13,548 nt of DNA from Bacteroidales bacterium (GTDB lineage Bacteria > Bacteroidota > Bacteroidia > Bacteroidales > UBA3663), in NCBI GenBank assembly GCA_030526445.1, contig JAUNCV010000038.1:1-13548 (forward strand), written 5' to 3'. The position numbers and the translations under genes are program-made. Positions within the stretch are counted from its first letter, which is position 1. Each line of letters opens with the position of its first letter. The notes below the pieces were generated by a model. It had not been told where the DNA came from. It was given only the letters and a program-made list of their open reading frames with translations, and did no database searches. This document shows, one piece after another, positions 1 through 7,480 of the stretch.

Positions 1-1154
1 TGGCCGCACACTGGTTATATAAAGGTCTAAAGAGCCAGGGTGCCGTGGATCAGCTCATGGCTTCGATCAGAGAGATACTGGAGCACAACGCTTCGCCCGA
101 CGACCTGATGAAAGAGATGCAGATGGGCCTGTATCAGGAGGAGATCTTCGTCTTCACCCCTCGCGGCGACGTTTTCAAGCTGCCTAAGGGCGCAACGGTG
201 CTCGACCTCGCCTTCCAGATTCACACCAAACTGGGTCTGAGTTGTGTGGGCGCCAAGGTGGGCAACCGCAACGTCAAGATCAACTACCAGCTGCACTCGG
301 GCGACCAGGTGGAGATTCTCACTTCGCCCCAACAGACCCCAAAGCGCGACTGGCTCAACATTGTGGTGACAGGCAAGGCACGACTGCGCATTCGCCAAGG
401 ACTCAAGGAAATTGAGAACCGCGAGGCCGAAGTGGGCAAAGAGATGCTGCAGCGCCGCTTCAAGAACAGGAAGATACAGGTGGACGAAGGTACGCTTTCG
501 AACATCATCCTGAAGATGGGCTTCAAGACCCAGACACAGTTCTTCCATGCACTTTCGCTCGAAGAGTTTAATGTGGATGACGTCATTAAGGTCTATGACG
601 AAATGCAGGCGCCAAGCACCCCACCCGAAGATGCCAAGTTCTCGGCTCAGGAGTTTAACTACTCTGCCCAGCGCGAACAGCAGCAAAAAGAGGGCAGCGC
701 CAAAGAGGATGTGCTCGTGATAGACAAAGACCTCAAGGGACTGGACTACAGTCTGGCGGGTTGCTGCCACCCTATCTATGGCGACGATGTGGTGGGCTTT
801 GTGAGCATCAGCGGCGGCATCCGCATACACCGTTGCGACTGCGTGAACATACGCAACCTGCAGGAGCAGTACCCCTACCGCATTGTTCGAGCCAAATGGA
901 GCGGAAAGAGCGGCAGCCAGTACAGCATCACCCTGCGCGTCATTGGCCACGATGACATCGGCATTGTCTCGAACATATCGAGCGTCATAAACAAAGAACG
1001 CGACACGCTGCTGCGAGCCATCAACATTGACGCAGCGGGAGGCATCTTCCATGGCCACCTCACTGTAGTGGTGCAAGACCTCTCTTCGCTCAACTCACTG
1101 ATTAAAAAAATTAAAACAATACATGGTGTTAAACAAGTGGAACGTGTTAATTAG
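1..1154 (+). CDS. rsh: RelA/SpoT family (p)ppGpp synthetase/hydrolase, C-terminal part (5' truncated by window)
   Basis: Long RSH-type enzymes make and usually also hydrolyse the alarmone (p)ppGpp in the cytoplasm. Only the regulatory C-terminal half is visible; the HD hydrolase and most of the synthetase domain lie upstream of the window. The frame is open from base 3 and begins AAHWLYK, the conserved end of the RelA/SpoT synthetase domain, so the GTG at 45 is internal and not the start. A TGS domain follows (about 138-323, EEIFVFTPRGDVFKLPKG), then a helical region. Next is the conserved cysteine (zinc-finger-like) module at about 729-854, with a CCHPI motif and a later HRCDC. A C-terminal ACT domain lies at about 918-1142. 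These modules sense ribosome or starvation state in the family. The last 32 nt overlap the next gene in another frame, which suggests translational coupling. Whether this copy is bifunctional cannot be judged without the N-terminus. Confidence 0.95.
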   Translation, partial: AAHWLYKGLKSQGAVDQLMASIREILEHNASPDDLMKEMQMGLYQEEIFVFTPRGDVFKLPKGATVLDLAFQIHTKLGLSCVGAKVGNRNVKINYQLHSGDQVEILTSPQQTPKRDWLNIVVTGKARLRIRQGLKEIENREAEVGKEMLQRRFKNRKIQVDEGTLSNIILKMGFKTQTQFFHALSLEEFNVDDVIKVYDEMQAPSTPPEDAKFSAQEFNYSAQREQQQKEGSAKEDVLVIDKDLKGLDYSLAGCCHPIYGDDVVGFVSISGGIRIHRCDCVNIRNLQEQYPYRIVRAKWSGKSGSQYSITLRVIGHDDIGIVSNISSVINKERDTLLRAINIDAAGGIFHGHLTVVVQDLSSLNSLIKKIKTIHGVKQVERVN

Positions 1155-1890
1155 CCTCTCGGCCGCCCTCACGCTGGGCAGCTGTTCGAACAACCATGCC
1201 GCACGCATGGAGAAACTCAGGGCTGAACACGAAAACAAATATAGAACCGAACTCAAACTGCAGCAAGACAGCCTGCGATGGGCCGACTCGGTGCTGGTGG
1301 AAATCACCCCAGTCATCAACGACATGATTGAGAAGGGAAACTTTGAATTTGTCAAGAACGAATTTGACGAATACGGCCGATTTGTGACCAAAGGCGCCGA
1401 CGACACCGACAGCCACAAGGCCTGCTACCTCTATGCCGTTGTCACCGAATTTGGACAAACCCAGCTCATTTCGAAATATCACGGCAATGTAGCCTTCGGC
1501 CACACCCATGTGGTGCTGGAGGGAGGCGATGGAACAGTGTGCAGATCGAAGATTGTGCCCACCTCGCTTGAGGGAGCCAACTACCGATTCGAGAACCAGG
1601 GCATATATCACGACATAGTGACCTTTGCCAACGACAACGAGCTCCTCGCCTACATTGACATGCATCGCGACGACTCAAAACTCTGCTGCGTGCAGTATAA
1701 CGACTATGGCAAACAACTGCGCTTCATCCCCACAAAGCAGGAGCAAGAGCAAATCTCTGATGCCTACCGACTGGGATGCGCCCTGGCCTTGCAGCTTCAT
1801 TGCAGCCAGATGAGCAAAGTGAGTGCCGACAAAATCACGCTGCTGAAAAGCAAACTCGATGCGTTAAACAAAAAAGATAACAATTTATAA
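1123..1890 (+). CDS. Predicted lipoprotein of unknown function
   Basis: A 255-residue protein whose N-terminus (MVLNKWNVLISLSAALTLGSC) is a short type II signal peptide with lipobox LGSC, so Cys21 would be lipidated. SNN follows the cysteine and I see no acidic/lysine surface-export signal, so attachment facing the periplasm is more likely. Residues about 29-60 are charged and helical, possibly a short coiled coil. The rest is a mixed alpha/beta domain with paired cysteines (LCCVQ near residue 189) that I cannot assign to a family. The ATG at 1123 is chosen because it gives the complete signal peptide. It lies inside the end of the RelA/SpoT gene, overlapping by 32 nt. The next gene begins 7 nt after its stop, so it sits within an operon. 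Function unknown. Confidence 0.82.
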   Translation: MVLNKWNVLISLSAALTLGSCSNNHAARMEKLRAEHENKYRTELKLQQDSLRWADSVLVEITPVINDMIEKGNFEFVKNEFDEYGRFVTKGADDTDSHKACYLYAVVTEFGQTQLISKYHGNVAFGHTHVVLEGGDGTVCRSKIVPTSLEGANYRFENQGIYHDIVTFANDNELLAYIDMHRDDSKLCCVQYNDYGKQLRFIPTKQEQEQISDAYRLGCALALQLHCSQMSKVSADKITLLKSKLDALNKKDNNL

Positions 1891-1897
1891 ATAGTAT

Positions 1898-4384
1898 ATG
1901 AAGAAATTTTACCTGACAATGGGTGCCATGCTCGCCATCATGAGCATTAAGGCACAAATCGTCGACGATGCCGACAGCCAGTGGCTGCTGCGCAACCCTG
2001 CTTCGCCCCTGCGAGCAGAGCGAATCATTGAGATAGAAAAACAACAGATTCTCGATGACGGAACTTTCAACATCGACCCCTATGCAGAGCCAAGCCTCTC
2101 GCAGATTCCTCCAAGCCTGCAGCCTTTGCAGTATTTCTTTGAGGGTCAGCGCGAGTTGTTCGAATATAATGCCAAAGGTGACAAAGAGCATCTGGCCGAA
2201 GCACGCGCCCGTTATCAGCGCCTCTTCGATATGCACGATCCTGCCTATGAGGCTGAAGCACAGTACTATCTGGGCTACATAGATTATCTGGAGGGTGACT
2301 TTGCAACTGCCGAGGCACACTTCAAATCGCTCCCTGCCGACTCAAAATATAACAAGACCGTGCCATTCTATGAAATGCAGATGGCCTTCCTGAAGGGCGA
2401 CTACAAAGGCTCGGCCGAAGTCTGCAACGAAGTATTGGGCAACCCTAACCGCTATTCGGCCGAACAGCGCGCCGAAGCAGCCCGCATCCTGGCCGAGTCG
2501 GCTTTGCAGATGGGCGACAATGCCAAGGCTCGCGCCAACTTCAACACCTATCTTGAGGCTTGCAGCGAACCCCTGCCAGGCAGTGCCTATAACGCAGCCG
2601 TGCTGGAATATCGCGCCGGACAATTTGCCCGCGCCGCTCAGCTGGCCAGCCTTGCCGCACAGAGCAACGACCCACAGCTTCACCAGTCGGCCTACATGCT
2701 GATTGGCCAGGCCAAGCTGGCTCTTGGACAGACCTCTGAGGCACGCATGGCCTTCGAGCAAGCAGTGCAGGGCAACGACGCAGCCATCAGCGAGGCAGCC
2801 GCTTTCAACATCTGTTCTATCGCACACGAAAAGGACCAGTCAATCTGGGGCGATGAGATCTCGACCCTCGAGAACTTCCTCAACACCTACCCTGTTTCGC
2901 GTTACGCAGACCGCGTGAGCGCTTATCTGAGCGAGGCTTACACCACGACCCGCAACTATGAGGCAGCCCTGGCATCGATCAACAAGATTAAGCAGCCAAA
3001 CAACCAGTTGCTCACCGCCAAGCAGCGTCTGCTCAACCAGCTGGGTGCTCAGCACTATGTGAACGGCGAATATCAGCAGGCCGAACAGCGCTTCACCGAG
3101 AGCATCAGCATGGGCAACCTGGACAAGGCTTCGCGCGTGGATTCTTACTTCTGGCGTGGCGAATCGCGCTACCAGATGAAGCGTTATGACGAGGCTGCGC
3201 AGGACTATACGCTCTTCATCGGCTCACCACGCGAATTGCAGTCTGACCTGCTTCCTGCGGCTCTTTACAACCAGGGCTACGCTTACCTGAAGCAGCAGAA
3301 CTATGCCGAAGCCATCAACAGCTTCAACCGCTATGTGGGCATGCCTCAGGAAAAGGGAACACCAGCCTACTATGACGGTATGGTGCGTCTGGCCGACTGC
3401 TACTACTACACCCGTCAGTTTGTAGCAGCCGAAGATTGCTACAAAACCGTGGTAAACAACGGCGGCAACCAGGCCGATTATGCCCTCTATCAGGAGGCTT
3501 TGATGCTGGGTCTGCAGAAGAAATATCAGCAGAAGCAGGCTACGCTTGACCGCCTGATCACCAGCTATCCTCAGTCAGAAATCATTGACGACGCATGGCT
3601 TGACAAGGGCCGAACCGCAATGCTCACTTCGGACAACAAGACTGCCGTGCGCGCCTTCAGCCAGATTATTGACAATTATGCCGACAGCCCAATTGCCCCA
3701 CAGGCAGCCGTGCAGCTGGCAATGACCTATAATAATATGGGCGAAACCGCTAAGGCTCAGCAGATTTACCAGCTCGTAGCCGAGCGCTACCCTGGCACTG
3801 ACGCAGCCGTTACTGCCGCCGAGGACCTCAAGACCCTCGACATTCAGCAGCGTGTGGCTTCGCTCCCAACCCTCTTCGCAGCTGGCAAGTATCAGGAGTT
3901 GCTCGACACTTATGAGCAGTTGCTGCAGCAGAACGTCAGCTTCCGCGACCGACAGAATATGCAGTTGCTCGCTGCCAAGTCGCACATCGCTCTCGGACAA
4001 ACAGACAGAGCCAAGCCATTCCTCACCGATGCTTCGTCAGATATGCGCACCTCGGCCGGTGCCGAAGCCAAGTTCCTGCTTGCGCAGATGGCATTCGACG
4101 CCCAGCAGACCGAAGAGGCTCAGACACAGATTGCCGAGCTCACCCAGAGCGGCACTTCGCACCAGTACTGGCTGGCTCGCGCCATTGTGCTGATGTCGGA
4201 CATGTACAGCCAGCAGGGCGAAAACTTCACCGCCGCTGAGTATCTCAAGAGCCTCCTGCAAAACTACACTCGCGAGGACGACGGCATTCGTGCCATGGCC
4301 AGCGAGCGCCTCTCAAAGCTTAACGCTGAGAGCGAAGCAAGCAACGAGACTCCTGTAACCAACGAAACAACAGAAACCCTTTGA
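1898..4384 (+). CDS. Secreted tetratricopeptide-repeat (TPR) protein
   Basis: An 828-residue protein with a clear signal peptide (MKKFYLTMGAMLAIMSIKA, cleavage before Gln20), so it is periplasmic or envelope-associated. Almost the whole mature protein is made of TPR-like helix pairs. The clearest are near residues 119-144 (YYLGYIDYLEGDFATAEAHF), 379-405, 416-441 (FWRGESRYQMKRYDEAAQDY), 453-480 (YNQGYAYLKQQNYAEAINSF), 492-519 and 602-632. Such solenoids are protein-binding scaffolds, and similar modules occur in YbgF/BamD-like envelope proteins. The last 20 or so residues are low-complexity (Ser/Asn/Glu/Thr). The start follows an AT-rich leader with no Shine-Dalgarno sequence, usual for Bacteroidetes. 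The stop is 5 nt before the start of a beta-barrel gene, so the two products probably act together. The precise role is not known to me. Confidence 0.88.
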   Translation: MKKFYLTMGAMLAIMSIKAQIVDDADSQWLLRNPASPLRAERIIEIEKQQILDDGTFNIDPYAEPSLSQIPPSLQPLQYFFEGQRELFEYNAKGDKEHLAEARARYQRLFDMHDPAYEAEAQYYLGYIDYLEGDFATAEAHFKSLPADSKYNKTVPFYEMQMAFLKGDYKGSAEVCNEVLGNPNRYSAEQRAEAARILAESALQMGDNAKARANFNTYLEACSEPLPGSAYNAAVLEYRAGQFARAAQLASLAAQSNDPQLHQSAYMLIGQAKLALGQTSEARMAFEQAVQGNDAAISEAAAFNICSIAHEKDQSIWGDEISTLENFLNTYPVSRYADRVSAYLSEAYTTTRNYEAALASINKIKQPNNQLLTAKQRLLNQLGAQHYVNGEYQQAEQRFTESISMGNLDKASRVDSYFWRGESRYQMKRYDEAAQDYTLFIGSPRELQSDLLPAALYNQGYAYLKQQNYAEAINSFNRYVGMPQEKGTPAYYDGMVRLADCYYYTRQFVAAEDCYKTVVNNGGNQADYALYQEALMLGLQKKYQQKQATLDRLITSYPQSEIIDDAWLDKGRTAMLTSDNKTAVRAFSQIIDNYADSPIAPQAAVQLAMTYNNMGETAKAQQIYQLVAERYPGTDAAVTAAEDLKTLDIQQRVASLPTLFAAGKYQELLDTYEQLLQQNVSFRDRQNMQLLAAKSHIALGQTDRAKPFLTDASSDMRTSAGAEAKFLLAQMAFDAQQTEEAQTQIAELTQSGTSHQYWLARAIVLMSDMYSQQGENFTAAEYLKSLLQNYTREDDGIRAMASERLSKLNAESEASNETPVTNETTETL

Positions 4385-4389
4385 CGAAA

Positions 4390-5982
4390 ATGAAATCATA
4401 TATATATATGTGTAGCCTCATGGCAGCCTGCGGTTCGGTGCAGGCTCAGGTGGCCGATACAACCCTTACCCAGTCGCTCACCATTGAGCGTGCCTACTCT
4501 CCTGTCATCAAAGAGGCAACAAAAATTGACCGCATGCCTGCCGAAAAGGAGATTACCGTGACCCGCCAGCCTGTCACCTATGCCGACAAGCGAAGCGAGA
4601 GCCTGAGCCCTACTCAGATTAAGCACATGCCTGCAGGACAGGTGGTAGTGTCGCGCAACACTGCTGAGAACGGTTACTTGTCACTCTCGGCCGGTAACTA
4701 CTGGAACGCTGACCTGCGTGCCGGTGTGCGCAAGGACTCTTTGGCCGTAGATGTGGACGGTTTCTTCACCTACGGCAGCCTCAGAGTTCCTTATCCGAAC
4801 AATGAGGGTCATAAGATGAAGTGGGACAGCAAGTTGCTGCGTGGCAACATCAAGGCAACCTATGGCTTCGAACTGAACAATGGCGACAAACTGCTTACCG
4901 CTGCAAAGGTAGGTGGCAACGCTGCCAATATGTTTAATTTCGAACATAAATATTCAGATCATGGCGAGCATCGGCTTAATGCAATTACCCTCGGCGACCC
5001 TTACAACCAGCGCTGGGGCCAGATTCAAATTGGCGCCAACTATGTGAACGAGCGCTTCAACGTGAAGTTGGGCTACGAACATGTAGGTGTTAAGTTCCCT
5101 GATGTGAGCGATAATATCATTGAACTCGAGGGTAACGTGCACATTTACGACGATGAGCAGTGGATTGTTTCGGCTTCGCTCCACACCGATCTCACCTTCG
5201 GCGAAGAGACCTATTTTGCCATTAAGCCAGAAGTACAGGCATCGTACATGCCAGATCCAGACAGCTGGCGCTGCCTCTATGCCAAGTTGGGTGCAGGCAG
5301 CCGTCATGAGAATAGATACAAACTCATGAACCGAATGCCAATCCTCTACGCAGATGATTATAAGAACAGTGGAGATATTTTCGACCTTACCTTAGGTTGG
5401 GAAGACAGCGAGAATGGTATGTTCCGCTATGGTGCTTCGGTAAATCTGCGCTACACAGAGGACGAGATTTCGGCCGTGTCAGAATTTACCAACAAGGTTG
5501 AGAATCATGGCTCTGAGCAAAGAGTAACCGCCATAGGCTTGATGGGCCACCTGGTAAGCGACGACTGCTTCTCGGCTCTCATCGAGGCACATGCCATTTA
5601 TGAGCTCAACCGATTCTTCGGCGCCAAGGCAGAAATCAAATATCTGGCCGAAAGCTGCAACTACAGAGGTTTTGGCGACCCACACTTCATGACCAACCTG
5701 CATTTGCTCGGCACATACGGAAAGTGGAAGGGCGATCTTGGTTTTGAAGGCGGCTTCGACCGAGAGATGAAATTCCTCTACCCAGACAATGCTAGCGGCG
5801 GCGTTGACAAAATCAAGCTTGAGTCTATTGCAAACCTCAATCTGCGTGCCGACTATCAGCACACTCAGAACCTTTCGTTCAGCGCCTGGATTAACAACAT
5901 CCTCAACCACAAGGCTGAATTGTGGGCCTTTGTTCCAGCACAGGGAATCAACGTGCATGTAGGTTTCAACTGGAAGTTCTAA
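4390..5982 (+). CDS. Outer-membrane beta-barrel protein (TonB-receptor-like, no recognised plug)
   Basis: A 530-residue protein beginning with a signal peptide (MKSYIYMCSLMAACGSVQA, cleavage before Gln20). After it comes a short N-terminal stretch including IERAYSPVIKEATKIDRMP (about residues 32-50). It resembles a segment seen in Bacteroidetes outer-membrane proteins encoded beside TPR proteins; this is from memory and not checked. From about residue 90 the sequence alternates polar and hydrophobic residues, rich in Tyr, Phe, Gly and Asn, as in amphipathic strands. It ends VGFNWKF, with the terminal Phe typical of outer-membrane barrels. It is shorter than classic TonB-dependent receptors and I see no clear plug domain or TonB box. 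A TTG at 4381 overlaps the previous stop codon, but ATG 4390 gives a normal signal peptide and is preferred. Cargo, if any, is unknown. Confidence 0.85.
   Translation: MKSYIYMCSLMAACGSVQAQVADTTLTQSLTIERAYSPVIKEATKIDRMPAEKEITVTRQPVTYADKRSESLSPTQIKHMPAGQVVVSRNTAENGYLSLSAGNYWNADLRAGVRKDSLAVDVDGFFTYGSLRVPYPNNEGHKMKWDSKLLRGNIKATYGFELNNGDKLLTAAKVGGNAANMFNFEHKYSDHGEHRLNAITLGDPYNQRWGQIQIGANYVNERFNVKLGYEHVGVKFPDVSDNIIELEGNVHIYDDEQWIVSASLHTDLTFGEETYFAIKPEVQASYMPDPDSWRCLYAKLGAGSRHENRYKLMNRMPILYADDYKNSGDIFDLTLGWEDSENGMFRYGASVNLRYTEDEISAVSEFTNKVENHGSEQRVTAIGLMGHLVSDDCFSALIEAHAIYELNRFFGAKAEIKYLAESCNYRGFGDPHFMTNLHLLGTYGKWKGDLGFEGGFDREMKFLYPDNASGGVDKIKLESIANLNLRADYQHTQNLSFSAWINNILNHKAELWAFVPAQGINVHVGFNWKF
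4398..4409 (+). repeat. (AT)6 dinucleotide tract in signal-peptide codons
   Basis: Six uninterrupted AT units cover codons 3-7 of the beta-barrel gene (Ser-Tyr-Ile-Tyr-Met). The tract is directly visible. It may simply keep the start region unstructured. A change of one unit would shift the frame of the outer-membrane protein. Confidence 0.6.
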
Positions 5983-6018
5983 AATAAATACTTTAACAAT
6001 CCTCATATTTAATTTATT
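5983..6018. other. Short AT-rich intergenic gap
   Basis: Thirty-six bases separate the barrel gene from the dehydrogenase gene. I see no hairpin terminator and no good TTTG/TAnnTTTG promoter. The AT-rich stretch just before ATG 6019 fits Shine-Dalgarno-independent initiation. Read-through from the upstream operon is therefore possible. Confidence 0.5.
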
Positions 6019-7272
6019 ATGGCAAGAGTACTTTTGATTGGTTGCGGCGGTGTAGGTACCGTTTGCGCCCACAAGTTGGCACAGAACGCCGACATTTTTA
6101 CCGACATCTGCATTGCAAGCCGCACTAAGAGCAAGTGTGACGCAACTGCCGAGGCTATTCGCAAGCGCCTCTATACCAAGAATGGCAAGAGCGCGAACAT
6201 CACCACCGCTTCGGTCGATGCTGACAATGTTCCTGAGCTCGTAGCTCTTATGAAGGAGTTCAAGCCAGAACTCTGCATCAACCTGGCTTTGCCTTATCAG
6301 GACCTCACCATTATGGATGCTTGTCTTGAGGCTGGTGTAAACTATATGGATACTGCTAACTATGAGCCAAAAGACGAGGCTCACTTCGAGTACAGCTGGC
6401 AGTGGGCTTACCGCGAGCGCTTTGAGAAGGCTGGCCTTTGCGCTATCCTCGGCTGCGGTTTCGACCCAGGTGTAACCTCAGTTTTCACCGCCTATGCAGC
6501 TAAGCACCACTTCAAGGAGATTCAGTATCTCGACATTGTGGACTGCAATGCTGGTAACCACCACAAGGCATTTGCTACCAACTTCAACCCTGAGATCAAC
6601 ATCCGTGAGATTACCCAGAAGGGTCTCTACTATGAAAATGGTAAGTATATCGAGACCGAGCCAATGGAGATTCACCAGCCAATTACCTACCCTGGCATTG
6701 GTCCTAAGGAGTCTTACCTCCTCCACCACGAGGAGATTGAGAGCTTGGTAATCAACTACCCAACCATCAAGCGCGCTCGCTTCTGGATGACTTTCGGTCA
6801 GCAGTATCTCAACTATCTCGACGTGATTCAGAACATTGGTATGGCTCGCATCGACGAAATCGAGTATAAGGCTCCAAAGGCTGACGGTTCGGGCGACGAA
6901 ATCGTGAAGATCGTTCCTTTGCAGTTCCTCAAGGCTGTGTTGCCTAACCCACAGGATCTTGGCGAGAACTATGAGGGTCAGACCTCGATTGGTTGCCGCA
7001 TCCGTGGTATTGGCAATGATGGTCAGGAGCATACCTATTATGTTTACAACAACTGCAGCCACCGCGATGCTTATCTCGAGACCGGCATGCAGGGCGTAAG
7101 CTACACCACCGGCGTTCCTGCCATGATTGGTGCAATGATGTTCCTCACCGGCAAGTGGAATACCCCTGGTGTTCACAATGTTGAGGAGTTCGACCCAGAT
7201 CCATTCATGGAGCAGCTCATGAAGCAGGGTCTTCCTTGGGTTGAGGTTCACGACGGTGACCTTGAGCTTTAA
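6019..7272 (+). CDS. Carboxynorspermidine/carboxyspermidine dehydrogenase (saccharopine dehydrogenase family)
   Basis: This cytoplasmic 417-residue enzyme belongs to the saccharopine dehydrogenase-like family. It begins with a Rossmann dinucleotide-binding motif, LLIGCGGVGTVCAHKL (GxGGVG at residues 8-13). Family-typical segments follow: MDTANYEPKDEAHF, GCGFDPGVTSVFTAYAA and DCNAGNHHKAFATNFNPE. Family members use NADPH to condense aspartate beta-semialdehyde with putrescine (or diaminopropane), giving carboxyspermidine (or carboxynorspermidine). A PLP-dependent decarboxylase then produces the triamine. That decarboxylase (nspC type) is not in this window. Bacteroidetes commonly make spermidine by this route, so carboxyspermidine is the likelier product here, but the sequence alone does not settle substrate choice. 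Length and ends look complete. A hairpin terminator begins 8 nt after the stop. Saccharopine dehydrogenase proper is a less likely alternative. Confidence 0.92.
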   Translation: MARVLLIGCGGVGTVCAHKLAQNADIFTDICIASRTKSKCDATAEAIRKRLYTKNGKSANITTASVDADNVPELVALMKEFKPELCINLALPYQDLTIMDACLEAGVNYMDTANYEPKDEAHFEYSWQWAYRERFEKAGLCAILGCGFDPGVTSVFTAYAAKHHFKEIQYLDIVDCNAGNHHKAFATNFNPEINIREITQKGLYYENGKYIETEPMEIHQPITYPGIGPKESYLLHHEEIESLVINYPTIKRARFWMTFGQQYLNYLDVIQNIGMARIDEIEYKAPKADGSGDEIVKIVPLQFLKAVLPNPQDLGENYEGQTSIGCRIRGIGNDGQEHTYYVYNNCSHRDAYLETGMQGVSYTTGVPAMIGAMMFLTGKWNTPGVHNVEEFDPDPFMEQLMKQGLPWVEVHDGDLEL

Positions 7273-7280
7273 TACAACAA

Positions 7281-7306
7281 ACGCCTCCTGCAGAAGGGGG
7301 CGTTTT
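7281..7306 (+). terminator. Intrinsic terminator after the dehydrogenase gene
   Basis: Stem acgcctcc (7281-7288) pairs with gggggcgt (7296-7303), with one G-T wobble and a 7-nt loop, followed by TTTT including the last stem base. Two further A-T pairs can extend the base. It starts 8 nt after the TAA stop. Confidence 0.8.
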
Positions 7307-7347
7307 CCATTCGTCGATATTTTTTGTCCATTCGTCGATAAATTTTG
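7306..7347 (+). repeat. Two tandem 21-bp near-identical units, candidate operator
   Basis: Units 7306-7326 and 7327-7347 match at 19 of 21 positions. The shared core tccattcgtcgata is identical in both copies, and both units end in TTTG. The TTTG of the second unit is the -33 element of the promoter at 7344-7375. Two copies exactly two helical turns apart and abutting a promoter suggest a binding site for a dimeric activator or repressor. LytTR-type regulators are known to bind direct repeats at about this spacing, but the assignment is inference. Confidence 0.7.
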
Positions 7348-7375
7348 GACAATAGGCAGAAAAGCCCTATCTTTG
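7344..7375 (+). promoter_or_regulatory. Canonical Bacteroidetes promoter without a downstream gene
   Basis: TTTG at 7344-7347, a 20-nt spacer, then TATCTTTG at 7368-7375 match the Bacteroidetes primary-sigma consensus (-33 TTTG, -7 TAnnTTTG, 19-21 nt apart). The start point would be near 7381-7383. Transcription would head into the hairpin at 7414-7441. No coding gene on the + strand lies downstream in this gap, and the next gene converges from the other side. Confidence 0.75.
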
Positions 7376-7381
7376 CAGCAG

Positions 7382-7448
7382 TTAAAATGATAATTAGTTA
7401 GGGCAAACAATAAAAGCCTCCCGATTGAGTTCGGGAGGCTTAATTGTT
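7382..7448 (+). ncRNA. Candidate small RNA between orphan promoter and terminator
   Basis: The predicted start is about 7 nt after the -7 box, and the predicted end is the T-rich tract after the 11-bp hairpin, giving about 65-70 nt. The only ORF inside is ATG ATA ATT AGT TAG (7387-7401), four codons long and unlikely to matter. The 5' half is single-stranded-looking and AT-rich; the 3' half is the terminator hairpin. It would overlap the 3' end of the convergent membrane-protein mRNA in antisense. The boundaries are inferred, and a relic promoter is an alternative. Confidence 0.4.
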
Positions 7449-7450
7449 TT
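7414..7450 (+). terminator. Bidirectional intrinsic terminator between convergent transcripts
   Basis: A perfect 11-bp stem, aagcctcccga (7414-7424) with tcgggaggctt (7431-7441), closes a 6-nt loop. On the + strand it is followed by aattgtttt; on the - strand by ttattgttt. It therefore can end both the candidate small RNA (+) and the membrane-protein gene (-), whose stop lies about 40 nt away at 7481-7483. Confidence 0.85.
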
Positions 7451-7480
7451 ATCTGCCTTTTGGCTTAACTATTTCGAAAA

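Noticed and set aside
45..47. GTG as the start of the RelA/SpoT gene
   Set aside because: The frame is open upstream to base 3 and encodes the conserved AAHWLYK end of the synthetase domain, so this is an internal codon.
27..1076. Long - strand open frame opposite the RelA/SpoT gene
   Set aside because: The + strand frame has unmistakable TGS, cysteine-module and ACT domains. The antisense frame has no recognisable domain and reflects codon bias.
4381..4383. TTG as the start of the beta-barrel gene
   Set aside because: It overlaps the previous stop codon, and ATG 4390 gives a standard signal peptide.
7387..7401. Tiny ORF in the candidate small RNA
   Set aside because: It has only four codons (Met-Ile-Ile-Ser) and no ribosome-binding signal, so there is no reason to call it a gene or leader peptide.
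5479..7410. Two - strand open frames of about 300 residues opposite the barrel and dehydrogenase genes
   Set aside because: Both lie antisense to clearly identified genes and show no family features or start context.
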